A stretch of 64,000 nucleotides of DNA from Hirschia sp964352025 (GCA_964352025.1 CAYGPZ010000001.1:629864-693863), one strand, 5' to 3'; positions 9,234 to 18,370 are shown, counted from the first letter of the stretch. Program-made: numbers and translations. The notes: generated by a model not told the origin, from the letters alone.

Positions 9234-9716
9234 TTATTGAACGCGTTTGTTGGGAGCGGGGCACATAATTGAACCCATTTCTCGTTTACCAATTGGGGTC
9301 GTGCGGACAATCTCTCTCGCCGCAACGATCTGCATCTCGATTGCATCAGTCGTCATAGTACGGTTGATGCAGTCAATTTTTTCTCCCGAATCTGCAGAGA
9401 CGAGAACAGCAAGTCCAGTTAGCCCGGCATAGTCTGCGAATACGCCAGCCATGAAAGTGCCATTCACTTTCTCGAATGCTTGACCCATTGTTGTGCCGTT
9501 TGTGAAGTCTAGTTCGACCCGTTGAACCGATGTGTCTTTGAAACGTTTTTCAACTTTATCAAGGCGTGGGTCTAGAATTTTACAATTACCACACCATTCA
9601 GCGGTGAGGTTTACGAGGTAAACTTCCTGAGCTTCTGCGCTCGGACTAAGCACACTTACTAAGGACGCAGTCGTGAGTGCGATTGCTGTGATTAATGACA
9701 TTCTGATGTTTTTCAT
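9234..9716 (-). CDS. exported thioredoxin-like protein, copy 2
   Basis: This 160-residue exported protein has a signal peptide ending near SPSAEAQE and the active site WCGNC at Cys42 and Cys45. It shares the layout of the 8060-8506 protein: short thioredoxin domain, VNLTAEWCGNCK against VKLDAEWCGACK. Its C-terminus carries an extra Cys in GSIMCPAPNKR. The ATG at 9716 is chosen for the GAGG site 10-11 bases upstream and because the signal peptide begins there; the frame is open further upstream to 9776 without a plausible start. The role is inferred to be periplasmic redox. Confidence 0.82.
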   Translation of the reverse strand: MKNIRMSLITAIALTTASLVSVLSPSAEAQEVYLVNLTAEWCGNCKILDPRLDKVEKRFKDTSVQRVELDFTNGTTMGQAFEKVNGTFMAGVFADYAGLTGLAVLVSADSGEKIDCINRTMTTDAIEMQIVAAREIVRTTPIGKREMGSIMCPAPNKRVQ

Positions 9717-9851
9717 AAACGCAAACCTCGGGGTAATATACTCTACACAGGTTATATCATAACCCATTTTCGCCATTCATACATAAGAAATTACAATGTA
9801 GGATGAATAGGACTGTAAAGGTTTTTGCGTTTTTGAAAGACGTTGTTTACA

Positions 9852-9890
9852 AAAAAACACGCCTATTAACAGGCGTGTTTTCTTTTTTAA
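9852..9890. terminator. intrinsic terminator downstream of purB
   Basis: The hairpin AAAACACGCCT / AGGCGTGTTTT (loop ATTAAC) is flanked by a T-run on the + side and by seven Ts on the - side. It lies 23 bases after the purB stop and would end the leftward purB transcript. Confidence 0.88.
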
Positions 9891-9912
9891 TAATCGGTCG
9901 AATTTTAGCGAT

Positions 9913-11217
9913 TTAGCCAAAAACACGTTTGAAAACGTGATCCACATTTTTGAAGTGGTATTCTAGGTCGAACAAACTTTCTATCTTCTCATCGCTTAGT
10001 TTGCTGGAGACATCTTCATCACCCTTCAGGTTGTTCATGAAGTCGCCTTCTGAGCGGTTTGGGTTGTCCCAGACTTTCATCGCATTGCGTTGTACAAGGC
10101 GATATGCGTCTTCGCGAGATGTGCCAGCTTCAACAAGCGCAAGAAGGACACGTTGGGAATTGTGCAATCCACCTAAGCGATTGAGGTTAGCAAGCATGTT
10201 TTCAGGGTAGATAACCAAGTTCTCGATGACGCCAGCCAAACGGTGAAGTGCGAAATCTAGGTGAATTGTTGCATCTGGCCCAATACCACGCTCAACAGAT
10301 GAGTGAGAAATATCACGTTCATGCCAAAGAGCGACATTCTCTAAAGCTGGTACAACAGAAGAGCGTACCAAGCGTGCAAGACCCGTCAGGTTTTCAGTCA
10401 GCACCGGGTTACGCTTGTGTGGCATGGCAGAAGAGCCTTTTTGCCCAGCAGAGAAAAACTCTTCAGCTTCTAGAACTTCTGTACGTTGAAGATGGCGAAC
10501 TTCGGTCGCGATGTTTTCGATAGTTGATGCGATAACACCAAGTGCAGAGAAAAATGCAGCGTGGCGGTCGCGTGGAATAACCTGAGTAGACACAGGTTCT
10601 GCTTCCATACCTAGACGTTCAGCGACCATTTCTTCAATGCGAGGATCAATATTGGCGAATGTTCCAACAGCACCAGAAATCGCACATGTCGAGATTTCTT
10701 TCTTTGCCGCTTCTAGGCGTGTTCTGTTGCGTTGCATTTGCGCGTGGAAACCAGCCAGCTTTAGGCCAAATGTTGTCGGCTCAGCATGAATACCGTGGCT
10801 ACGACCGATTGTTGGTGTGAGCTTGTGTTCAATAGCGCGTTTTTCTAATGCAGCGAGAACACGATCAACACCTTCAAGAAGAATGTCTGAAGCCTTTTTA
10901 AGTTGAACAGCTAAACATGTGTCCAATACATCTGAAGATGTCATACCTTTATGAAGGAAACGGGCTTCTTCACCGACGTGTTCTGCGACAGATGTCAAAA
11001 ACGCGATTACATCGTGTTTTACTTCGCGCTCAATTTCGTCAACACGGTCCACATCAAAATCACCCCGCTCACGGGCAGCTTTTGCAGCTTCTTCAGGGAT
11101 AATGCCTAGCTCGGCCATTGCTTCAGCTGCTAGGGTTTCAATCTCAAGCCATACGCCATAGCGTGCCTTGGGCGTCCAGATAGCGGTCATTTCGGGGCGG
11201 GCGTAACGAGGGATCAT
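9913..11217 (-). CDS. purB: adenylosuccinate lyase
   Basis: This 434-residue member of the fumarase/aspartase superfamily acts twice in purine synthesis: it cleaves SAICAR to AICAR and adenylosuccinate to AMP. The superfamily signature GSSAMPHKRNP is at residues 261-271, and the catalytic histidine region RSHGIHAEP is at 139-147. The TSSDVLDT segment near residue 93-100 is also conserved. Length is that of the bacterial short form. It is transcribed toward the purC group but is separated from it by the duplicated zeta/thioredoxin modules and terminators, so it has its own promoter. Confidence 0.97.
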   Translation of the reverse strand: MIPRYARPEMTAIWTPKARYGVWLEIETLAAEAMAELGIIPEEAAKAARERGDFDVDRVDEIEREVKHDVIAFLTSVAEHVGEEARFLHKGMTSSDVLDTCLAVQLKKASDILLEGVDRVLAALEKRAIEHKLTPTIGRSHGIHAEPTTFGLKLAGFHAQMQRNRTRLEAAKKEISTCAISGAVGTFANIDPRIEEMVAERLGMEAEPVSTQVIPRDRHAAFFSALGVIASTIENIATEVRHLQRTEVLEAEEFFSAGQKGSSAMPHKRNPVLTENLTGLARLVRSSVVPALENVALWHERDISHSSVERGIGPDATIHLDFALHRLAGVIENLVIYPENMLANLNRLGGLHNSQRVLLALVEAGTSREDAYRLVQRNAMKVWDNPNRSEGDFMNNLKGDEDVSSKLSDEKIESLFDLEYHFKNVDHVFKRVFG

Positions 11218-11578
11218 GTCAGTATTGTCCTTGGCGGATTACATTTCTAATTTGTTTGCGTTTGTAAAATCAGTAACTGACTATTGTTTCAAGTCACGCA
11301 GAAGGAAAATGTCATAAAAAGTTTTTTTTGAGCTTTTGATGTATGAAATTTAATTGAAATTTCTCAAAAATATTAAGTTTTACTGCCATTTTCACTGGCG
11401 GGGCAGGCCGTATTGGTTAATATTACCAAGGCTTAGAGTCGGTTTTTGGGGGCTTTGCACGCGTTGCAAGCCGGGCTGGCTGCGCCTTCGTTCAGATTCT
11501 GTTCAGGCTGGGGGCGTGTATTAGCTGATTGAGTAATATGACTTTTGTCATGTTTTTTCATCTAGGGGAGAAGTCAAG
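11218..11578. other. 361-base intergenic stretch between purB and secreted repeat protein gene
   Basis: This divergent promoter region is AT-rich next to purB. It contains two imperfect palindromes: TTGGT-TAATATT-ACCAA at 11414-11430 and TTGCA-CGCGT-TGCAA at 11455-11469. Either may be a regulator site. A GGGGAG ribosome-binding site for the rightward gene lies at its end. No open frame is convincing. Confidence 0.4.
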
Positions 11579-12550
11579 ATGGCTACTAAAACACTTATGC
11601 TTTCTGCTGCTGCGGTAGTAGGACTTTCAGGCGTTGCAAACGCTCAGAGCGCTGGCTACCCGCCAGAAGCTCAACCGGGCGAATGTTTTGCACGCGTACT
11701 TATTCCAGAGACAACTCAGGTTGTAACTGAAGAAGTCGTTGATCAACCAGAGCGTACTGAAATCAAAGTTATTCAGGCGCAATACGAAACTGTAACTGAG
11801 ACACTTGTCGTAAAAGAAGCTTCTACAGCTTTCCGCGTTATACCTGCGACATACGAAACAGTAACTGAGCAAGTTATTGTTGAGCCAGAAAAAACAGAAA
11901 AAATTGTTATTCCTGCTCAAATCGAAACATACACAGAGCAAGTTCTTGTTCGCCCTGCGTACACAACATGGAAACCAGGTGCTGGTCTTTATGGTCGTGG
12001 TAATGCCGGTTTCGGTCCTGGTACTGTAAACACAACTGCAACAACTGGTGAGTTGCTTTGTAAAGTTGAAGTTCCTGCTGAATACACAACTGTGACACGT
12101 ACACGCGTTGCTTCTCCGGAAACAACTGACGTTCGTGTTATTCCTGCACGTTATGAAACAGTGACGAAGCAAGTTGTTGCTCAACCTGCACAAGTTGTTG
12201 AAGATGTGATCCCTGCGATCACTGAAACTGTTCAAGTTCGTCAAATGGTTACACCTGCTCGTGAAGAAGTGATCACTATTCCAGCGACTTACAAAACTAT
12301 CGAGAAGCGTGAAGTAACTGGTGGTGGCGGTGTTGAGTGGCGCGAAGTTCTTTGTGACACAAACTCTTCTGCTGCTCAGATTGCTGAAATCCAGCGCTCT
12401 CTAACAGCTGCTGGTTACTCAGTTCCAGCTGATGGTACATTTGGTCCAGCTACACTTACAGCAATGGAATCATACCAGCGTGCAAATGGTCTTCCTGTTG
12501 GATACCTAACAATGAGCACTGTTGAATCTCTTGGTGTTACTGTTCGCTAA
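11579..12550 (+). CDS. secreted repeat protein with C-terminal peptidoglycan-binding domain
   Basis: This 323-residue exported protein has a signal peptide ending near ANAQSAG. Residues about 38-250 consist of roughly eight degenerate repeats of about 23 residues with the consensus xVIPAxYETVTEQVxVxPxxTE, interrupted by a Gly/Trp-rich insert (YTTWKPGAGLYGRGN). Two cysteines (GECFARV and GELLCKVEV) and one near residue 260 may form disulfides. Residues about 262-320 look like a PG_binding_1 domain (QIAEIQRSLTAAGYSVPADGTFGPATLTAMESYQ, read in pieces). It is probably an envelope protein attached to peptidoglycan; its function is unknown. A GGGGAG ribosome-binding site and a downstream terminator make it monocistronic. 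Confidence 0.8.
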   Translation: MATKTLMLSAAAVVGLSGVANAQSAGYPPEAQPGECFARVLIPETTQVVTEEVVDQPERTEIKVIQAQYETVTETLVVKEASTAFRVIPATYETVTEQVIVEPEKTEKIVIPAQIETYTEQVLVRPAYTTWKPGAGLYGRGNAGFGPGTVNTTATTGELLCKVEVPAEYTTVTRTRVASPETTDVRVIPARYETVTKQVVAQPAQVVEDVIPAITETVQVRQMVTPAREEVITIPATYKTIEKREVTGGGGVEWREVLCDTNSSAAQIAEIQRSLTAAGYSVPADGTFGPATLTAMESYQRANGLPVGYLTMSTVESLGVTVR

Positions 12551-12587
12551 ATTTAGCGAATAGATCTCCATTGGAGTTCCAAAAATT

Positions 12588-12624
12588 AAGCCCTGTTACA
12601 TTCATTTGTGGCGGGGCTTTTTTG
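12588..12624 (+). terminator. intrinsic terminator after secreted repeat protein gene
   Basis: AAGCCCTG pairs with CGGGGCTT (one G-U) and is followed by TTTTTTG. It lies 37 bases after the stop at 12550. Confidence 0.75.
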
Positions 12625-12656
12625 TGTCGATCATGCATTTTTGCTCGGCAAAAATG

Positions 12657-14594
12657 CTAGTAATTGAGAGGGCGAGGGTTCCAGTCTTCATCTATTTCTG
12701 GGATCAGCTCTTCAGGAATGTCTAGCTTTTTATCGTCCGCTCCACCCGCAAAATTGCTGATGTTAAAACTGTTTGGTTTTGACCAATCGACCTCAGCACG
12801 CCCATCTCCTAAAACTATATTTCCCAGCTTTTCTCGAAACCAAAGAGCAAGGGGAAGGTATTCGTGGGAATAAGCTATATTTTTGCGTTCCAGCGGGTCA
12901 GCACGTAAATCATATAGAGCTAAATCAACATTCATGGGATCCGTTTTTAGTGCCCACAAAATATCGTCATTTAGGTTAGGTGATTTGGCAATGGTTCTGC
13001 GGTTTCTTGTGCGCATGGAAAACGCAAAATCGTCACTTCGCATATATGCGCGATGCCCATGAACGAGGTTCATTTCACCTAGAATATAGTCCCGTTCCTT
13101 GCTGGGCTCATTCTTGACCGTTGCAAGGTCAAGCCCGTCTAGATAATCAAAATCCGATCGCTCCACATCTATTCCTGCGCTTGCAATAAGTGTTGGCGCA
13201 AAGTCGACATACTCAACGAAGCGATCGATAACTTTGCCAGCTGGCCAAGCTCTTTTATCTGATGAGACAACGATAGCTGCGCCATTCAATGATTGTTTCC
13301 ATGGGCCAAATTTAGCCATTATGCCTTGTTCGCCCAAGTGCCATCCATGGTCGCCAACTGTGTAGACAATAATCCAATCTCTGCCTTGATCTTCGGAATA
13401 AGTTTTGAAGGCCTCCGCTGATTCACCGATTAACGCGTCTCCATAGGCCGTAAAAGCGTAATAGTCGCGAATGGCTTGTAGCTTTTCTTCCGGTTTCATC
13501 GCATCGGTTTTGGATTCATTGTAAGTCTGAAGCAATTGTCCAGGCCAATTCGATAATTCTTCTGTATCGAATGCTGGGATTTTATAGGTCTTGTCTTTAA
13601 ACAAATCTCGATACTTTTTAGGCGGTAGAACTGGTGTGTGGGGGAGGTGGAAACCTAAATTCACAAAGAGCGGTTTGGACTCATCGGGTCCTTCAACTTT
13701 CTTGCCCCAAAGTGTTTTGTATTTTTTGCCAGCGTTTTTTAAATGTGCTTTAAATTCCTCAACGATTTTTGCATCAATCGTTTCTCCAGCAGGCATAGGG
13801 TTCACACCGCCAACGATCAGGCCAGTATTGATGCGTGTATAGGTGCGTAGAATATCAAATTCTTCTTCGACCGTTTTTTTGATTTTCTTTTCTTCATCGT
13901 TCAATCTGCGGTGTTGCTTGGATAGTGTGTGCGTTTTCAGCGTGCCATCAGGGCGGTGCACTGTTTCGGTTGAATCCCGTCGCATGAGCACGCCGTCAAT
14001 TAGGCCATGAGAGCCATGTGTAGACCAGTCCCCAATGCCATTGCCTTGCAGATCGCGGCTGAAATTTAGTTCAAAATCAAAGGAATCGGAGCTTAAGTTT
14101 TTGCGGTTTTCTTTATTGCGTTCTTTTGCTTCGGGAGTTCCTGGAAAAAACTCACTCACACCGTAGTGTGATTTTCCAATGAGAGCTGTTTCATATCCTG
14201 CGGAGCTTATTGATTGTCCGATTGTGGGTTTAGCAATATCAACTTGCTGGTGCATTGCTTCCCAAGCATATTTTCCGCTTCTGAAAGGATAGCGTCCCGT
14301 ATGCATGGATGCGCGAGAGGGGCCACATGCAGGAGACTGGTTGAAAGCCTTTGTAAATAGTACACCTTCTTCGATCAGTTTGTCAGTATGAGGTGAAGAT
14401 ACAAACCCTAGCGGGCTCTCGCTTTTGCCTGTGGTGGCTCGGTTATAACCTTCAATGGAATCTGGCCTGTGATCATCAGTGATGATCCACAATATATTGG
14501 GCTGTTGTTTTAACTCGTCAGAGGCATGACCAAGATTGTTGGTTGCAAGCAATCCTATGCAAATAGCAAAGCACGTCGCCAGAATTCGTCGCAT
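12657..14594 (-). CDS. type I sulfatase, exported
   Basis: This 645-residue formylglycine-dependent sulfatase has a signal peptide (MRRILATCF, hydrophobic stretch, LGHASDE). The signature C-x-P-S-R is at Cys90 (SPACGPSRASMHTGRYPF); this Cys must be converted to formylglycine. Metal ligands Asp40/Asp41 (ITDDHRPD) and the later DHGWHLGEQG are present. The arrangement resembles the iduronate-2-sulfatase and related S1 subfamilies, so a polysaccharide or glycosaminoglycan-like sulfate ester is a likely substrate. No maturase is in the window. It diverges from the alpha/beta hydrolase gene at 14705, which may form a functional pair for marine polysaccharide breakdown; that link is inferred from position only. 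Confidence 0.9.
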   Translation of the reverse strand: MRRILATCFAICIGLLATNNLGHASDELKQQPNILWIITDDHRPDSIEGYNRATTGKSESPLGFVSSPHTDKLIEEGVLFTKAFNQSPACGPSRASMHTGRYPFRSGKYAWEAMHQQVDIAKPTIGQSISSAGYETALIGKSHYGVSEFFPGTPEAKERNKENRKNLSSDSFDFELNFSRDLQGNGIGDWSTHGSHGLIDGVLMRRDSTETVHRPDGTLKTHTLSKQHRRLNDEEKKIKKTVEEEFDILRTYTRINTGLIVGGVNPMPAGETIDAKIVEEFKAHLKNAGKKYKTLWGKKVEGPDESKPLFVNLGFHLPHTPVLPPKKYRDLFKDKTYKIPAFDTEELSNWPGQLLQTYNESKTDAMKPEEKLQAIRDYYAFTAYGDALIGESAEAFKTYSEDQGRDWIIVYTVGDHGWHLGEQGIMAKFGPWKQSLNGAAIVVSSDKRAWPAGKVIDRFVEYVDFAPTLIASAGIDVERSDFDYLDGLDLATVKNEPSKERDYILGEMNLVHGHRAYMRSDDFAFSMRTRNRRTIAKSPNLNDDILWALKTDPMNVDLALYDLRADPLERKNIAYSHEYLPLALWFREKLGNIVLGDGRAEVDWSKPNSFNISNFAGGADDKKLDIPEELIPEIDEDWNPRPLNY

Positions 14595-14704
14595 CTGTAT
14601 TCCTCCGAAAATTTATAACTATTTTCTCTTATTTGAGGGAGTATTGCATCACTTTTGTTCAGATGCCATCCTTTGTTAACAATTGACTATTTGGGAGGAT
14701 AGAC

Positions 14705-15598
14705 ATGAGTAAGAAAACGCTAATTTTAGCCTTCGCTGTTATGTTGAGTTTTTTACCTACGACATTTGCGCAAGACATAGTGAAGCTTCCTGCTGAACCT
14801 GCGGTCGGAGTTTCATGGTCCCATCCTCAAAAAGAGTATTTTTCGACAGAGTGGAAAACGAGTGCGATTACCAATGTTTCCGCGCCGTCCATGGAAGTCT
14901 ATTTAGCTCCAGAAGCAATACGTACGGGCACATCTGTCATTATTGCGCCAGGCGGCGGTTTGTATGCGCTCAGTATTGATAGTGAAGGGCGCGATGTCGC
15001 TAAATGGTTCAATGCTCAAGGGATTAATGCCTTCGTTCTGCGCTATCGTTTGGTGCCATCTGGTGAAGACGGGATCAAAGATCTGATAAAGATAGCGACT
15101 GAGGATAATGATAAGCGCGTTCGTATTACACGAGACGTTATTCCATATTCTGTTGCTGATGGTCTAAGTGCAGTCACTTATATCCGTAGCAAAGCTGAAG
15201 AGTGGGGAATTGCAAAAGACAAGATCGGGTTTATGGGGTTTTCAGGCGGTGGGTGTGTTTTGCTTGGAATGGTCAACGATGCCAAAGCCGAAAACAGTCC
15301 TGATTTTTATATTCCTATTTACCCCGGCGTAGATTTAAATGAACCGGACCCAGAAGTTTCTACGCCTCCAACTCTATTTATCGCTGCTGCTGATGATCAG
15401 CTCATGCCGTCGCGTTTCTTTACGCGCCTATATGACCGATGGGTTGATGCAGGTGTGTCGACATCGATTATTTTGTATGCGAATGGCGGACATGGTTTTG
15501 GTACGCGCATACAAGGTAAGCATTCAGACAATTGGCTTGAAGACGCCTATAGTTGGATGAAGGCAGAAGGATTTGTAGAAGAAGGTTTGTCGGAATAG
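14705..15598 (+). CDS. exported alpha/beta hydrolase (esterase)
   Basis: This 297-residue protein has a signal peptide ending near TTFAQD. The alpha/beta hydrolase catalytic set is visible: nucleophile Ser180 in GFSGG, Asp230/231 in AAADDQLMP, and His263 in NGGHGFG. The oxyanion segment APGGGLYALS is near residue 81. It resembles secreted carbohydrate or small-ester esterases of the BD-FAE/acetyl-esterase kind. The ribosome-binding site is GGGAGG, eight bases upstream. The gene is divergent from the sulfatase and converges on radC, whose stop lies only 8 bases beyond. The substrate cannot be told. Confidence 0.85.
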   Translation: MSKKTLILAFAVMLSFLPTTFAQDIVKLPAEPAVGVSWSHPQKEYFSTEWKTSAITNVSAPSMEVYLAPEAIRTGTSVIIAPGGGLYALSIDSEGRDVAKWFNAQGINAFVLRYRLVPSGEDGIKDLIKIATEDNDKRVRITRDVIPYSVADGLSAVTYIRSKAEEWGIAKDKIGFMGFSGGGCVLLGMVNDAKAENSPDFYIPIYPGVDLNEPDPEVSTPPTLFIAAADDQLMPSRFFTRLYDRWVDAGVSTSIILYANGGHGFGTRIQGKHSDNWLEDAYSWMKAEGFVEEGLSE

Positions 15599-15605
15599 CG
15601 CGAGC

Positions 15606-16421
15606 CTAAATCAGCTGTTTCGCCTTGAGGCTGGTAATGCCGTTTTTGCCGACGATGAGGTGGTCGTGAATGGCGATTTCCAGCGGTTCAAACGCATCGA
15701 TTATTTCACGTGTCACATTGATATCAGCGTTGGATGGGGTGGGGTCGCCCGACGGATGATTATGCACAAGAATAAGCGCAGACGCAGATAGTTCTAAAGC
15801 GCGTTTGGCTAATTCTCTTGGGTAAACAGGTGCATGGTTGATCGTGCCCTGTGATTGGCGTTCATCTGCGATGAGCTGGTTTTTGTGGTCTAGAAACAGT
15901 ACACGAAATTGCTCTTCTGTTTCGTGCTGTAGCGCGACGCGCACGTGGCTGAGCAATGCGGCCCAATTGGAAATGACGGGACGTGCCTTAACTTCTTCTA
16001 GTGAGCACCTTTGATTGAGCAGGTGAGTGGTGCGAATATAAGTTGCACAGGTTTCGCCAACGCCATCAACTTCAACAAGCCTTTTTATCGGGGCAGCCAT
16101 CACGCCGGAAATTCCACCAAATTTGTCTATTAGCGCTTTGGCAATCGGTTTGACATCACGGCGAGGGATAAATGCAAATAAGAGAAGTTCAAGCAATTCA
16201 TAGTCGGGCAGCGTATCGCCAGCTCCGCTAGTAATGCGCTGACGTAAACGATCGCGGTGGCCATGATAGTGTTTGGTCGGTTTCTTGGAGTTTTTTTCGG
16301 GAGTGGATTGGGTTTCTAAAGATAGATCTAAATTAAGTGCCTCGTCCAACGCCGCAGTTGGGGCCTCATTTGTGCTCCATTGCGCCGAAGTTGCACTGGT
16401 TTGATTATCTTTTTGAGACAT
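15606..16421 (-). CDS. radC: RadC family JAB/MPN-domain protein
   Basis: This 271-residue protein has an N-terminal low-complexity extension (residues 1-50), a helix-hairpin-helix region (PIKRLVEVDGVGETCATYI, about 111-130) and a C-terminal RadC domain. The JAMM-type metal motif HxH...D is seen at His220, His222 and Asp233 (VHNHPSGDPTPSNAD). RadC was once linked to repair, but its real role is uncertain; the fold suggests a metallo-isopeptidase or nuclease-like activity. The start is supported by GGGGAA nine bases upstream. It is followed by map in the same orientation upstream (39-base gap), a common alphaproteobacterial pair. Confidence 0.93.
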   Translation of the reverse strand: MSQKDNQTSATSAQWSTNEAPTAALDEALNLDLSLETQSTPEKNSKKPTKHYHGHRDRLRQRITSGAGDTLPDYELLELLLFAFIPRRDVKPIAKALIDKFGGISGVMAAPIKRLVEVDGVGETCATYIRTTHLLNQRCSLEEVKARPVISNWAALLSHVRVALQHETEEQFRVLFLDHKNQLIADERQSQGTINHAPVYPRELAKRALELSASALILVHNHPSGDPTPSNADINVTREIIDAFEPLEIAIHDHLIVGKNGITSLKAKQLI

Positions 16422-16460
16422 GAAATTTCCCCAACTCTATTTGTCTCTTGTATGCTTAGG

Positions 16461-17294
16461 CTATTCTTTTTTAATGTCGTGTGGCGTATCTAAGCCTTTG
16501 GGAGATTTTGTGAAAATCTCATATCCATCTTCAGTCACACCGACAGAATGTTCAAATTGAGCTGTCAGTGAGCGGTCCCGTGTGACGGCAGTCCAACCAT
16601 CTGGAAGCAGGGCGACATCTTTCTTACCGAGGTTAATCATTGGCTCGATTGTAAAGATCATTCCTGCTTTAAGTTCGGGTCCAGTGCCGCGCTTTCCATA
16701 GTGTAGAATGTTAGGGGCGTCGTGGAAGAGTTTTCCTAGGCCGTGTCCGCAAAATGCTTCAACAACCGAGCATCTTTGTGCTTCAGCATATTCTTGAATG
16801 GCTGCTCCAATATCACCCGTCGTCGCTCCGGGCTTTACTTCTGCTAGGCCGCGCAGAAGGCACTCATAAGTGATGTCTATCAAGCGCGCTGCTTTACGCT
16901 TTGCTTCTCCAGCCACATACATGCGCGAAGTGTCGCCATGCCAACCATCAACTAGAGAAGTGATATCGATATTGAGAATGTCACCTTCTTTGAGTGGTTT
17001 TTTGTGCGTTGGAATACCGTGACAAACGACATGATTGATCGATGTACAAAGAGAGTGACGATAGCCACGATACAGCATCGTTGCTGCAACGGAATCATTG
17101 TCGAATAGAAACTCACGGGCCAAATCATCCAAATGGCCTGTTGTTACACCTGGTTTGACTTCATCAACGAGCATATCAAGGCATCGCGCAGACAATTGTC
17201 CTGCTCTTTTCATGCCTTCAAACCCCTCCGGACCGTGTATGCGAATGGCACCGGTATTGCGAAGAGGCATGGTATTAGCGTCGATATAGTTCAT
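16461..17294 (-). CDS. map: type I methionine aminopeptidase
   Basis: This 277-residue cytosolic enzyme removes the initiator methionine. The five metal ligands and the catalytic His are in place: CHGIPTH, DILNID, GWHGDTSR, GHGLGKLFHDAP, FTIEPM and AQFEHS. The start is set at the ATG at 17294 (MNYIDANTMPLRNTG), nine bases after GGAATA and in line with family length. The frame is open back to an ATG at 17357 (298 residues), but that has no ribosome-binding site. It lies upstream of radC in the same direction. Confidence 0.93.
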   Translation of the reverse strand: MNYIDANTMPLRNTGAIRIHGPEGFEGMKRAGQLSARCLDMLVDEVKPGVTTGHLDDLAREFLFDNDSVAATMLYRGYRHSLCTSINHVVCHGIPTHKKPLKEGDILNIDITSLVDGWHGDTSRMYVAGEAKRKAARLIDITYECLLRGLAEVKPGATTGDIGAAIQEYAEAQRCSVVEAFCGHGLGKLFHDAPNILHYGKRGTGPELKAGMIFTIEPMINLGKKDVALLPDGWTAVTRDRSLTAQFEHSVGVTEDGYEIFTKSPKGLDTPHDIKKE

Positions 17295-17522
17295 GGTGGG
17301 GTATTCCGAAATTATGTGTTCCACATTGTTAATGACCGATTGAAGAGCATCATTCAAGAGTGTGAATCGAATACACTTGAGATAGCAATCCTGAGATTAT
17401 AGCGGGCTCGTGTCTATTGCGAGATTTTTTAGGAGAAGTATCAGCTTCAAATTGCTTAAACCGTTAGCACTAGGTGAGTGGGCATTAACCATAGATAGAA
17501 AAAATCGAATTCCCTATTTGAT

Positions 17523-18359
17523 ATGAACAGAAAACCATTGGCTGTTAGGGTTTGCCCAGTAATTTTAAATGACGAGAATTTTGCTCTCGCAATCTATTAC
17601 GTTGCCACGAGGTTTGACGTGCAAAGCCATGAGATGAAAGCGCAACCCGATATCACAAGCCGCTTTCAAAAGTTGAGCAGGTTGGATGACGCTGCATTTG
17701 GAAAATTACTTAGCAAAGCAGGCCGTCAGAGAATGTTATCTCAGCGTGCAGGATTGTTGTTGACGAATATTGCGTTTCGACAAGAGCTCAAATCTGTAGA
17801 AAAAGATCGACATATATCGCGTTTGATCTCGACTCTGGAGCTGACAGTTGGTGATTTCACCAAAGCGCATTTGGAACTGTCAGAATATGCAAATAATAAT
17901 TTAGACCAGCTGTCATTAAAGCACGCGTTTGAACAAGGCCAGCCAACGCGAGCAAATACAATAGGAGTGTTTTGTAAAAAGCTTGATGCCACTCTAGCTG
18001 GCCTTAAAAACGGAACTCAGCTCAATAAATTAGAATGTATGGAGTTTGCAGACTTTATAATCGATGAATTGATCGTGGTGCTGCAAGATATCGTCAATTG
18101 TTTGGATGCTGATTTTGAAAAATTTATTCGGAAAAATGCGGATAAAGAAGTCATGCGTCGTCAGAATGTAACTAAGGCGGTTGGCAAAATTAAAACGGCC
18201 GCCCATCAGTCAAATATGATTGCCTTCAACGCCAAAATCGCCGCGGCAAGAGCAGGGGAATTTGGAGATGAATTTGGCGCTTTGACGGACGAAATTAAAT
18301 GTATGTCCGATTGGATTAAACAATCATCAGAGGAAATTATTGCCAGCGTAGAAGATTAG
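17523..18359 (+). CDS. soluble protein with PilJ/NarX-type sensor motif and minimal MCP signalling tip
   Basis: This protein of up to 278 residues has no membrane segment. About residue 65 it has AGRQRMLSQRAGLL, the motif of the PilJ/NarX type sensor four-helix bundle, here in a cytosolic context. Its C-terminal 60 residues (IKTAAHQSNMIAFNAKIAAARAGEFG then DEFGALTDEIKCMS) match the hairpin tip of methyl-accepting chemotaxis proteins that docks CheA and CheW, and the protein ends there. The start is uncertain: ATG 17523 has no clear ribosome-binding site, and MKAQPD at 17634 is an alternative. No che genes are nearby. It could be a cytoplasmic chemoreceptor remnant or a stand-alone adaptor. 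Confidence 0.65.
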   Translation: MNRKPLAVRVCPVILNDENFALAIYYVATRFDVQSHEMKAQPDITSRFQKLSRLDDAAFGKLLSKAGRQRMLSQRAGLLLTNIAFRQELKSVEKDRHISRLISTLELTVGDFTKAHLELSEYANNNLDQLSLKHAFEQGQPTRANTIGVFCKKLDATLAGLKNGTQLNKLECMEFADFIIDELIVVLQDIVNCLDADFEKFIRKNADKEVMRRQNVTKAVGKIKTAAHQSNMIAFNAKIAAARAGEFGDEFGALTDEIKCMSDWIKQSSEEIIASVED

Positions 18360-18370
18360 TCTCATGGTGA

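Noticed and set aside
11627..12244. A 205-codon antisense open frame across the secreted repeat protein gene
   Set aside because: It lies opposite a gene with signal peptide, repeats and ribosome-binding site. Its composition (Asn, Cys, Phe rich) is what results from the complementary strand of the repeats, and it has no start signal.
12657..15598. Assignment of the sulfatase and esterase to the alginate locus
   Set aside because: They are separated from it by radC, map, a tRNA and other housekeeping genes, and alginate is not sulfated. A shared role is not supported.
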